Shown piece by piece: positions 50,110 through 61,000 of a stretch of DNA of 64,000 nt. The stretch is from NCBI GenBank assembly GCA_014843695.1, contig CM026390.1, forward strand, positions 8,812,977 to 8,876,976. Reading direction: 5' to 3'. The notes under the pieces are model-generated. The model saw only the letters and a program-made list of their open reading frames with translations, was not told the DNA's origin and did no database searches. Source of the stretch: Archivesica marissinica (Eukaryota > Mollusca > Bivalvia > Venerida > Vesicomyidae). Position 1 is the first letter of the stretch. The number at the start of each line of letters is the position of its first letter. The translations under genes and the position numbers were made by a program.

Positions 50110-51246
50110 GATTCAGGAAGTCAGCTGCTCGTTTTCTAGGTGACAATGCACAGCTTCTCCATGAGTTTGTGGGGTTGTCTAGAACTGTTGGCATCATCTT
50201 CGCATGGTTTGACAACTTAGATCTCCAGATCTTTACACCCAACGGTCGACGCACCACCCACGTCCTCTCACATGAATTGCAGCAACCACATCCTGCAGGT
50301 ATTCTGGAGTATGGCCGCGCTCAGCCTGGAAAGAGCTGCCTCATCATACCTCGACTCTCTAAGAAAGCAGCCCAGTCTAGGACCAGCAGCAGCTCATCGG
50401 CCAGTCTTCCTCTGCTGCACTACAATGGGCCAACCAAGGTGAACCCCCCGGCTGTTGAGGTAACCTCTGGTATCTCCTATCCAGAAGTGTGTGCCCGGCA
50501 GGCGAGTCTTGTTATAGCACAAGAGAAGGACATGAAGTGGCTTAACATGCTCAACACACACGAGAACACAATGGAGTGGGTTGGGTTCAACAATAAAGAG
50601 GCGCGCATCAATCAAGTGCAGAAAAAGCCAGCGAGTACCTACATGTTTGGACCTCTCATTGATGCTAAAGCCTCTCATCCCGACACGGTGCTGACTTCGC
50701 TTGAGTATCTCAAAAAGACGTTGGCTGACATGGGGATGTCCAATGCCCATATCTCAGTTGACCTGCAGTTGTACATGGTTGCCTGCCAAATCAAGTGGAA
50801 TGATGTTGATCACTTTCAAAAACGTCATTATCAGGCCTGGGATCATGCACACAATTCAGTCCTTCTGTGGCTGCATCGGCAAACTCATGTGTGGGTCAGG
50901 TATTGAGCCTGTCATCAGCTCAGCTTTTGGCGGAATATCAGGAATCATGAGTGGTAAGTCTTGTGTTAAGGCCATGCGAGCCTTCCGAATGGCTTCAACT
51001 GCTCTACTGAACAACTTCCTCACAACTGGTCCCAAGACATTTCAAGAATTAAGCGATTACCTTGAGACGTGTCGGCAACACCCAACTGGCAGACACTGGG
51101 TCGATAACCTCATCAAGCCTACTCTGCTAGTCCACCAACTGCTTCGTAGTGAGAGGGAGGGAGATTTCCTGCTGCAGCAGCTCACACTTAAGCGCATGCT
51201 CCCCTATTTCTTTGTTGCTGGCCACCACCACCATGCCGTTACATGA
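50085..51246 (+). CDS. middle fragment of the transposon protein, with an internal frameshift
   Basis: One frame runs from about 50085 to about 50860 and contains VGIIFAWFDNLDLQIFTPNG and ISVDLQLYMVACQIKW. The reading then shifts by one base, continuing FCGCIGKLMCGSGIEP, AFGGISGIMSGKSCVKAMRA and LTLKRMLPYFFVAGHHHH up to about 51237. Conserved acidic residues (FDNLD, SVDLQ) could belong to an RNase H-like transposase core, but I cannot assign a DDE triad. Overlapping frames at 50701-50860 are shadows. Confidence 0.65.
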
Positions 51247-53318
51247 CCCACCACCTTTTTGAGATGCATCACCTGCTGCCACCCATGGCCAAGACTGAGC
51301 TCATGTCAGGTGCATTTGTGTGTCGTCTCCAGACGGGCAGCTGGAATGGTGTGAGCTCTGACCAGTTTGGGGAACAAACTGCCATTCGAATTGGCAAGTG
51401 TGGCCTCAAGGGTATGACACTTTCTCCAGAGATGGTTGCGGAATGGATTGATTCTTTTCCCGTCACTGCCTACCTATCAGACACCATGGAGCACATCTAC
51501 CCTGATCCCCCAGTCAAATATAGAACAGACCAAGCTGGCACAAGTGACACAAGCAGTGAACCATATCACAAGGAGGAGGGGAAGAAGAGGAGAGAGATGG
51601 ATGCAGATGACCGACATAGAATCTCACTTGAGCTGTCCAAAATGTCTCACCCATTGGAAAATCAGTCCCCACACCTCTACAACATCGCCAATGGTGGATT
51701 TGCTCCCTCTGAAGCCGAGGTAAACGTTGCAGATTCTGTCAACATAGGGGAGAGAATGGCTTCAGAGTTCCAGGCATCCCTCCCCACTGGATTCCATAGG
51801 ACCATTTCAAGGCACATCAAGACCATGGAGCACATAAAGAAAGGTGTGAAAGTGGGGGACAAAACAATATTTGACCTACAGACGATTTTCCTCAGGCTGT
51901 TGACTGTTGGACAGCAGCGTCAGATGGATCTGGCACCCATCTTCTATTACGAGCTGTGCCCAGTACCCCCATCACTTATCGATGAGTATGGCCTCTTGAG
52001 GAAAGGTAGCAAAGCACCGCTAGCTCACAAACTCTGCGTGCTATCACTACGTCCACTGCCACCTGATGTCACCATTATTGATGTGAGCCAACTCCTATAC
52101 CACATCGTTTGGCCATTCGAAGGAGATGCATCAGCCATAGTTGAATCCATCAAGACCAGAATGTCCTATGTTCCTGGTGAGAAGGTCTTAGTGTTTGACA
52201 AATACCATGATGTTTCTGCGAAAGATCATGAGCGTATGCGACGTGCTGGCCTTGGCTCCATCAGCTACGATCTCACCATTAACACACTGCTTCCCAGTAG
52301 AGACGCCATCATGAGGAATAAGCACAACAAGTTGCAACTGTCGAAAGTGCTAAGTACCTTCAATTTTGGTGAAGGAGTCACTGTGGAGAGCTGTAGCAAT
52401 GGAGGGTTCAACCATGATGAAGCAGATATAACAATGATCTCATACCTCCTCATGGCTGCCGAGTCTAATACGCGAGTGATACGCATCCTCTCAGATGACA
52501 CAGATGTGTTCGTGCTGCTCGTCTACTGGGTTTATAAAAACAACATCCAGGCCACAGTCCAGATGGAGCGGTGGGATGGAGTAGTTTGGGACATCAATGC
52601 CACCTGTGCCGAACTTGGCCACAACTGCCTGCAGATCCTGGGAATGCACTATTTAACTGGATCAGATACAACCTCATACCTGTATGGCAAGGGGAAAGTG
52701 TCAGCCCTGAAGACCCTGAGAGCTGGCAACTTCCCTGGTCTGTACTCAGCTTTAGGTGAGCTTGATGCCACCCAAGCAGAGCTCATGGATGCAGGACAGA
52801 TATTTTTCTGTGCACTCTATGGTCAGCAGCAGGGGACTACAATGAGTCAGGCGAGGTACCAAATGTACACGAGGAAATCTGGCAAGCTGCTCAAGCTCAT
52901 GTCGCTACCCCCAACTGAGCAGAATCTATTCCTGCACATCTTGCGTGCTCATATGCAGACCATACTTGCTAAAGCAGCTGACCAGCAGGCTCCTCCTGAA
53001 CTTGACATTATGAAGTATGGTTGGGAAATCAAAGATGGCATCCCAACACCAGTAATCTCAGATCATCCCCCAGGACCCCAGAATCTCATGGATGTGGTGC
53101 GATGTGGCTGCAAGGCGCATGGGAAGGCATGCAGCAGTGAAATTTGTAGCTGTCACCATGGCAAAATATCATGCACTGTCTACTGTGCATGTGTTTGCAG
53201 TGATGATTGTTTCAACCCGTACAAGAGAAGAGAAGATGAAGATGAGGACAGAGGGGCACAATCAGATGTAGAAGGAGACGAGGAACTTCTTTCATTTGAC
53301 ACTGATGATGAAGATTGA
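51243..53318 (+). CDS. C-terminal fragment (691 aa): XPG/FEN1-like nuclease plus CXC domain
   Basis: Residues 38-60 contain SSDQFGEQTAIRIGKCGLKG, a conserved patch of this family. Residues 277-490 follow the FEN1/XPG motif order: TIIDVSQLLYHI (compare the N-terminal DAS..LY), KVLVFDKYHDVSAKDHERMRR (compare VFDGKPP...R), HDEADITMISYLL (compare EAEA), ILSDDTDVFVLL (compare EDMD), and LTGSDTTSYLYGKGK (compare GSDY..I.GIG). Probable metal ligands are D280, D319, E393, D395, D419/D421 and D475. Residues 621-657 form a CXC (tesmin/TSO1-like) cysteine cluster, CGCKAHGKACSSEICSC and onward. The C terminus is acidic. The true reading enters this frame near 51237; the listed M is not a natural start. 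Predicted structure-specific nuclease/DNA-binding part of a transposase. Confidence 0.78.
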   Translation: MTHHLFEMHHLLPPMAKTELMSGAFVCRLQTGSWNGVSSDQFGEQTAIRIGKCGLKGMTLSPEMVAEWIDSFPVTAYLSDTMEHIYPDPPVKYRTDQAGTSDTSSEPYHKEEGKKRREMDADDRHRISLELSKMSHPLENQSPHLYNIANGGFAPSEAEVNVADSVNIGERMASEFQASLPTGFHRTISRHIKTMEHIKKGVKVGDKTIFDLQTIFLRLLTVGQQRQMDLAPIFYYELCPVPPSLIDEYGLLRKGSKAPLAHKLCVLSLRPLPPDVTIIDVSQLLYHIVWPFEGDASAIVESIKTRMSYVPGEKVLVFDKYHDVSAKDHERMRRAGLGSISYDLTINTLLPSRDAIMRNKHNKLQLSKVLSTFNFGEGVTVESCSNGGFNHDEADITMISYLLMAAESNTRVIRILSDDTDVFVLLVYWVYKNNIQATVQMERWDGVVWDINATCAELGHNCLQILGMHYLTGSDTTSYLYGKGKVSALKTLRAGNFPGLYSALGELDATQAELMDAGQIFFCALYGQQQGTTMSQARYQMYTRKSGKLLKLMSLPPTEQNLFLHILRAHMQTILAKAADQQAPPELDIMKYGWEIKDGIPTPVISDHPPGPQNLMDVVRCGCKAHGKACSSEICSCHHGKISCTVYCACVCSDDCFNPYKRREDEDEDRGAQSDVEGDEELLSFDTDDED

Positions 53319-53520
53319 GCAGTACTTCATACACCATTAATGCTATTATCTGTTAAATTGTATTTTTGTAAATTTCACATGTTTCATGGAAATAATATAC
53401 TTTGTTGTTGTGAAAATATATATCTGTGCTTTTAATCAAATATTTTTGTATGTATGTTATGTATATCTGTGTATGACACAAAAACACACAAATAGACACA
53501 AAAACCATCAAAATCACTTC
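53319..53520. other. transposon 3' untranslated segment
   Basis: AT-rich sequence between the stop codon and the right inverted repeat. No canonical AATAAA is seen. Confidence 0.5.
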
Positions 53521-54051
53521 ATTTCTGCTAGAGATATAACATGTTTCAAGGCTTGGGGTGGATTGTGGGGGCCCAAATGACCTTGACCGTGATCCTTTGA
53601 ATATAACCTTGAACACCAATTGTTCTAAAATGTTCATTTTTTGATTCAGGAGCATAGAGAACAATAAGGCAGACACCAAGATTTTTAAAATCGGTTCATT
53701 GGGGCTTGAGACAGGGCATTTTACTACTTTTCTTGACTTAATGACCTTGAACTTGACTTTTGACCTCATATTTGACCCTGAATCACACAATTGATGACAA
53801 AAATCAATTTCCCAAGTAAAAATTATTTGAAAAAGATATATCACACATGATTCAAAGTTGACCAGTTCAAAAGTTATATTTCATCACCGTGCACGGCGGC
53901 CATCTTGGATTTATGCTAATTAGCAGATTTCCCCGAAGTTGCTGGTCCGGCAACCAAGCTAAATATTTTCAATAGACCCACGAGGGTATGAAACCATCAA
54001 AAAACAATACACTTCTCATGGCAACAAGGTCCTCAATCTGGCAACTGGACT
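53521..54051 (-). repeat. right terminal inverted repeat, cut by gap
   Basis: Inverted copy of 48259-48802, 531 bp visible. The DR1-like site is one base off consensus here. The final visible bases GGCAACTGGAC align to the outermost readable bases of the left repeat, then N begins. Confidence 0.88.
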
Positions 54052-55051
54052 NNNNNNNNNNNNNNNNNNNNNNNNNNNNNNNNNNNNNNNNNNNNNNNNN
54101 NNNNNNNNNNNNNNNNNNNNNNNNNNNNNNNNNNNNNNNNNNNNNNNNNNNNNNNNNNNNNNNNNNNNNNNNNNNNNNNNNNNNNNNNNNNNNNNNNNNN
54201 NNNNNNNNNNNNNNNNNNNNNNNNNNNNNNNNNNNNNNNNNNNNNNNNNNNNNNNNNNNNNNNNNNNNNNNNNNNNNNNNNNNNNNNNNNNNNNNNNNNN
54301 NNNNNNNNNNNNNNNNNNNNNNNNNNNNNNNNNNNNNNNNNNNNNNNNNNNNNNNNNNNNNNNNNNNNNNNNNNNNNNNNNNNNNNNNNNNNNNNNNNNN
54401 NNNNNNNNNNNNNNNNNNNNNNNNNNNNNNNNNNNNNNNNNNNNNNNNNNNNNNNNNNNNNNNNNNNNNNNNNNNNNNNNNNNNNNNNNNNNNNNNNNNN
54501 NNNNNNNNNNNNNNNNNNNNNNNNNNNNNNNNNNNNNNNNNNNNNNNNNNNNNNNNNNNNNNNNNNNNNNNNNNNNNNNNNNNNNNNNNNNNNNNNNNNN
54601 NNNNNNNNNNNNNNNNNNNNNNNNNNNNNNNNNNNNNNNNNNNNNNNNNNNNNNNNNNNNNNNNNNNNNNNNNNNNNNNNNNNNNNNNNNNNNNNNNNNN
54701 NNNNNNNNNNNNNNNNNNNNNNNNNNNNNNNNNNNNNNNNNNNNNNNNNNNNNNNNNNNNNNNNNNNNNNNNNNNNNNNNNNNNNNNNNNNNNNNNNNNN
54801 NNNNNNNNNNNNNNNNNNNNNNNNNNNNNNNNNNNNNNNNNNNNNNNNNNNNNNNNNNNNNNNNNNNNNNNNNNNNNNNNNNNNNNNNNNNNNNNNNNNN
54901 NNNNNNNNNNNNNNNNNNNNNNNNNNNNNNNNNNNNNNNNNNNNNNNNNNNNNNNNNNNNNNNNNNNNNNNNNNNNNNNNNNNNNNNNNNNNNNNNNNNN
55001 NNNNNNNNNNNNNNNNNNNNNNNNNNNNNNNNNNNNNNNNNNNNNNNNNNN
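54052..55051. other. assembly gap of exactly 1000 N
   Basis: A placeholder gap that begins inside the right inverted repeat and ends in the 22-bp array. The outermost transposon end and the insertion junction are missing. Confidence 0.99.
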
Positions 55052-58000
55052 ATTCACGATTTCAACTTCATAATTCACGATTTCAACTTCATACATTCAC
55101 GATTTCAACTTCACACATTCACGATTTCAACTTCACACATTCACGATTTCAACTTCACACATTCACGATTTCAACTTAGCACATTCACGATTTCAACTTC
55201 ACACATTCACGATTTCAACTTCACACATTCACGATTTCAACTTCACACATTCACGATTTCAACTTCACACATTCACGATTTCAACTTCACATATTCACAA
55301 TTTCAACTTCATAATTCACGATTTCAACTTCACATATTCACGATTTCAACTTCATACATTCACGATTTCAACTTCATACATTCACGATTTCAACTTCACA
55401 TATTCACGATTTCAACTTCATAATTTCAACTTCACATATTCACGATTTCAACTTCACACATTCACGATTTCAACTTCATAATTCACGATTTCAACTTCAC
55501 ATATTCACGATTTCAACTTCACACATTCACGATTTCAACTTCATAATTCACGATTTCAACTTCACACATTCACGATTTCAACTTCACATATTCAGGATTT
55601 CAACTTCATACATTCACGATTTCAACTTCATACATTCACGATTTCAACTTCACATATTCACGATTTCAACTTCATAATTCATGATTTCAACTTCACACAT
55701 TCATGATTTCAACTTCACCCATTCACGATTTCAACTTCACACATTCACGATTTCAACTTCACACATTCACGATTTCAACTTCACACATTCACGATTTCAA
55801 CTTCACATATTCACGATTTCAACTTCATAAATCATGATTTCAACTTCACATATTCATGATTTCAACTTCACACATTCACGATTTTAATTTCAAACATTCA
55901 CGATTTCAACTTCACACATTCACGATTTCAACTTCACACATTCACGATTTCAACTTCATACATTCACGATTTCAACGTCATACATTCACGATTTCAACTT
56001 CACATATTCACGATTTCAACTTCATAATTCATGATTTCAACTTCACACATTCATGATTTCAAATTCACACATTCACGATTTCAACTTCACACATTCACGA
56101 TTTCAACTTCACACATTCACGATTTCAACTTCACAATTCATGATTTCAACTTCATAATTCACGATTTCAACTTCATACATTCACGATTTCAACTTCATAC
56201 ATTCACGATTTCAACTTCACATATTCACGATTTCAACTTCATAATTCATGATTTCAACTTCACACATTCATGATTTCAACTTCACCCATTCACGATTTCA
56301 ACTTCACACATTCACGATTTCAACTTCACACATTCACGATTTCAACTTCACACATTCACGATTTCAACTTCACATATTCACGATTTCAACTTCATAAATC
56401 ATGATTTCAACTTCACATATTCATGATTTCAACTTCAGACATTCACGATTTTAACTTCAAACATTCACGATTTCAACTTCACACATTCACGATTTCAACT
56501 TCACACATTCACGATTTCAACTTCATACATTCACGATTTCAACGTCATACATTCACGATTTCAACTTCACATATTCACGATTTCAACTTCATAATTCATG
56601 ATTTCAACTTCACACATTCATGATTTCAAATTCACACATTCACGATTTCAACTTCACACAGTCACGATTTCAACTTCACACATTCACGATTTCAACTTCA
56701 CACATTCACGATTTCAACTTCACACATTCATGATTTCAACTTCACATATTCACGATTTCAACTTCATACATTCACGATTTCAACTTCACACATTAATGAT
56801 TTCAACTTCACACATTCATGATTTCAACTTCACACATTCATGATTTCAACATCACACATTCACGATTTCAACTTCATAATTCACGATTTCAACTTCATGA
56901 ATTCACGAATTCAACTTCATAATTCATGATTTCAACTTCATGAATTCATGATTTCAACTTCACACATTCACGATTTCAACTTCACACATTCACGATTTCA
57001 ACTTCACATATTCACGATTTCAACTTCACACATTCACGATTTCAACTTCATACATTCACGATTTCAACTTCACACATTCACGATTTCAACTTCACACATT
57101 CATGATTTCAACTTCACACATTCACGATTTCAACTTCATAATTCACGATTTCAACTTCACACATTCACGATTTCAACTTCATAATTCACGATTTCAACTT
57201 TATGAATTCACGAATTCAACTTCATAATTCATGATTTCAACTTCATGAATTCACGATTTCAACTTCACACATTCACGATTTCAACTTCACACATTCACGA
57301 TTTCAACTTCACACATTCACGATTTCAACTTAGCACATTCACGATTTCAACTTCACACATTCACGATTTCAACTTCACACATTCACGATTTCAACTTCAC
57401 ATATTCACAATTTCAACTTCATAATTCACGATTTATACTTCACATATTCACGATTTCAACTTCATACATTCACGATTTCAACTTCATACATTCACGATTT
57501 CAACTTCACATATTCACGATTTCAACTTCATAATTCATGATTTCAACTTCACACATTCATGATTTCAACTTCACACATTCACGATTTCAACTTCACACAT
57601 TCACGATTTCAACTTCATAATTCACGATTTCAACTTCACATATTCATGATTTCAACTTCACACATTCACGATTTCAACTTCACACATTCACGATTTCAAC
57701 CTCATAATTCACGATTTCAACTTCACATATTCACGATTTCAACTTCATAATTCATGATTTCAACTTCATAATTCACGATTTCAACTTCACACATTCACGA
57801 TTTCAACTTCACACATTCACGATTTCAACTTCATAATTCACGATTTCAACTTCACACATTCACGATTTCAACTTCATAATTCACGATTTCAGCTTCACAC
57901 ATTCACGATTTCAACTTCATAATTCACGATTTCAACTTCACATATCCACGATTTCAACTTCATAATTCATGATTTCAACATCACACATTCACGATTTCAA

Positions 58001-61000
58001 CTTCACACATTCATGATTTCAACTTCACACATTCACGATTTCAACTTCACACATTCATGATTTCAACTTCATAATTCACGATTTCAACTTCACACATTCA
58101 CGATTTCAACTTCATACATTCACGATTTCAACTTCACACATTCACGATTTCAACTTCACACATTCATGATTTCAACTTCACACATTCACGATTTCAACTT
58201 CATAATTCACGATTTCAACTTCACACATTCACGATTTCAACTTCATAATTCACGATTTCAACTTTATGAATTCACGAATTCAACTTCATAATTCATGATT
58301 TCAACTTCATGAATTCACGATTTCAACTTCACACATTCACGATTTCAACTTCACACATTCACGATTTCAACTTCACATATTCACGATTTCAACTTCACAC
58401 ATTCACGATTTCAACTTCATACATTCACGATTTCAACTTCATAATTCATGATTTCAATTTCATAATTCACGATTTCAACTTCACACATTCACGATTTCAA
58501 CTTCACACATTCACGATTTCAACTTCACACATTCACGATTTCAACTTAGCACATTCACGATTTCAACTTCACACATTCACGATTTCAACTTCACACATTC
58601 ATGATTTCAACTTCACATATTCACGATTTCAACTTCACACATTCACGATTTCAACTTCACATATTCACAATTTCAACTTCATAATTCACGATTTATACTT
58701 CACATATTCACGATTTCAACTTCATACATTCACGATTTCAACTTCATACATTCACGATTTCAACTTCACATATTCACGATTTCAACTTCATAATTTCAAC
58801 TTCACACATTCACGATTTCAACTTCACACATTCATGATTTCAACATCACTCATTCACGATTTATACTTCACACATTCACGATTTCAACTTCATAATTCAC
58901 GATTTCAACTTCACACATTCACGATTTCAACTTCACACATTCATGATTTCAACATCACACATTCACGATTTCAACTTCATAATTCACGATTTCAACTTCA
59001 TGAATTCACGAATTCAACTTCATAATTCATGATTTCAACTTCATGAATTCACGATTTCAACTTCATAATTCACGATTTCAACTTCACAAATTCATGATTA
59101 TGATTTCAACTTCACACATTCACGATTTCAACTTCATAATTCACGATTTCAACTTCACACATTCACGATTTCAACTTCATAATTCACGATTTCAACTTCA
59201 CACATTCACGATTTCAACTTCACACATTCACGATTTAAACTTCACAATTCATGATTTAAACTTCATAATTCACGATTTCAACTTCACACATTCACGATTT
59301 CAACTTCACATATTCACGATTTCAACTTCACACATTCACGATTTCAACTTCATAATTCACGATTTCAACTTCACACATTCACGATTTCAACTTCACATAT
59401 TCATGATTTCAACTTCACACATTCACGATTTCAACTTCACACATTCACGATTTCAACTTCACACATTCACGATTTCAACTTCACACATTCACGATTTCAA
59501 CTTCATAATTTCAATTCACGATTTCAACTTCACAATTCACGATTTCAACTTCATAATTCACGATTTCAACTTCACATATTCACGATTTCAACTTCACACA
59601 TTCACGATTTCAACTTCATAATTCACGATTTCAACTTCACACATTCACGATTTCAACTTCACATATTCACGATTTCAACTTCATACATTCACGATTTCAA
59701 CTTCATACATTCACGATTTCAACTTCACATATTCACGATTTCAACTTCATAATTCATGATTTCAACTTCACACATTCATGATTTCAACTTCACCCATTCA
59801 CGATTTCAACTTCACACATTCACGATTTCAACTTCACACATTCACGATTTCAACTTCACACATTCACGATTTCAACTTCACATATTCACGATTTCAACTT
59901 CATAAATCATGATTTCAACTTCACATATTCATGATTTCAACTTCACACATTCACGATTTTAACTTCAAACATTCACGATTTCAACTTCACACATTCACGA
60001 TTTCAACTTCACACATTCACGATTTCAACTTCATACATTCACGATTTCAACTTCATACATTCACGATTTCAACTTCACATATTCACGATTTCAACTTCAT
60101 AATTCATGATTTCAACTTCACACATTCATGATTTCAAATTCACACATTCACGATTTCAACTTCACACATTCACGATTTCAACTTCACACATTCACGATTT
60201 CAACTTCACAATTCATGATTTCAACTTCATAATTCACGATTTCAACTTCATACATTCACGATTTCAACTTCATACATTCACGATTTCAACTTCACATATT
60301 CACGATTTCAACTTCATAATTCACGATTTCAACTTCACACATTCATGATTTCAACTTCACCCATTCACGATTTCAACTTCACACATTCACGATTTCAACT
60401 TCACACATTCACGATTTCAACTTCACACATTCACGATTTCAACTTCACATATTCACGATTTCAACTTCATAAATCATGATTTCAACTTCACAATTCATGA
60501 TTTCAACTTCAACATTCACGATTTAACTTCAAACATTCACGATTTCAACTTCACACATTCACGATTTCAACTTCACACATTCACGATTTCAACTTCACAC
60601 ATTCACGATTTCAACGTCATACATTCACGATTTCAACTTCACATATTCACGATTTCAACTTCATAATTCATGATTTCAACTTCACACATTCATGATTTCA
60701 ACTTCACACATTCACGATTTCAACTTCACACATTCACGATTTCAACTTCACACATTCACGATTTCAACTTCATACATTCACGATTTCAACTTCACACATT
60801 CATGATTTCAACTTCACACATTCACGATTTCAACTTCACATTCACGATTTCAACTTCATACATTCACGATTTCAACTTCACACTCATTCATGATTTCAAC
60901 TTCACACATTCATGATTTCAACTTCACACATTCACGATTTCAACTTCATAATTCACGATTTCAACTTCATGAATTCACGATTTCAACTTCATAATTCATG

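Larger units (their letters stand above)
48895..53318 (+). pseudogene. transposon protein gene, interrupted by three single-base frameshifts
   Basis: Three consecutive frame segments (48895-50109, 50169-51246 with an internal shift near 50860, 51243-53318) read as one protein of about 1470 residues if three one-base indels are disregarded: a deletion near 50080, an insertion near 50860, and a deletion near 51237. No in-frame stop occurs away from these points. The start ATG at 48895 directly follows TTTGTAATTTCAGGT, a possible splice acceptor for a 5' UTR intron. Order: N-terminal cysteine/histidine zinc-binding region, a long middle region typical of this invertebrate protein family, an XPG/FEN1-like nuclease fold, and a C-terminal CXC domain. 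The breaks imply recent death or assembly error. Confidence 0.8.
48259..54051 (+). mobile_element. DNA transposon with over 530-bp inverted repeats and an XPG/CXC protein (Academ-like candidate)
   Basis: Sequence from 48259 to about 48802 is repeated in inverted orientation at 53521-54051 with high identity, including AAGATGGCCGCCGTGCATGG and ACCCACGAGGGTATGAAACC. The right copy is cut by the N gap, so the outer ends and target duplication cannot be read. The left copy holds a 17-nt stretch (CAGAAGGCATACAGG region) absent from the right copy. The inner 4.7 kb carries one broken gene (48895-53318). An XPG-like nuclease fused to a large transposon protein is, as I recall, reported for the Academ superfamily in Repbase; this should be checked. 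Other long-TIR families are possible. Confidence 0.75.

Noticed and set aside
53353..53844. 163-codon minus-strand frame
   Set aside because: Lies in the right inverted repeat and 3' segment of the transposon; no domain, and the inverted copy on the left does not keep the frame open.
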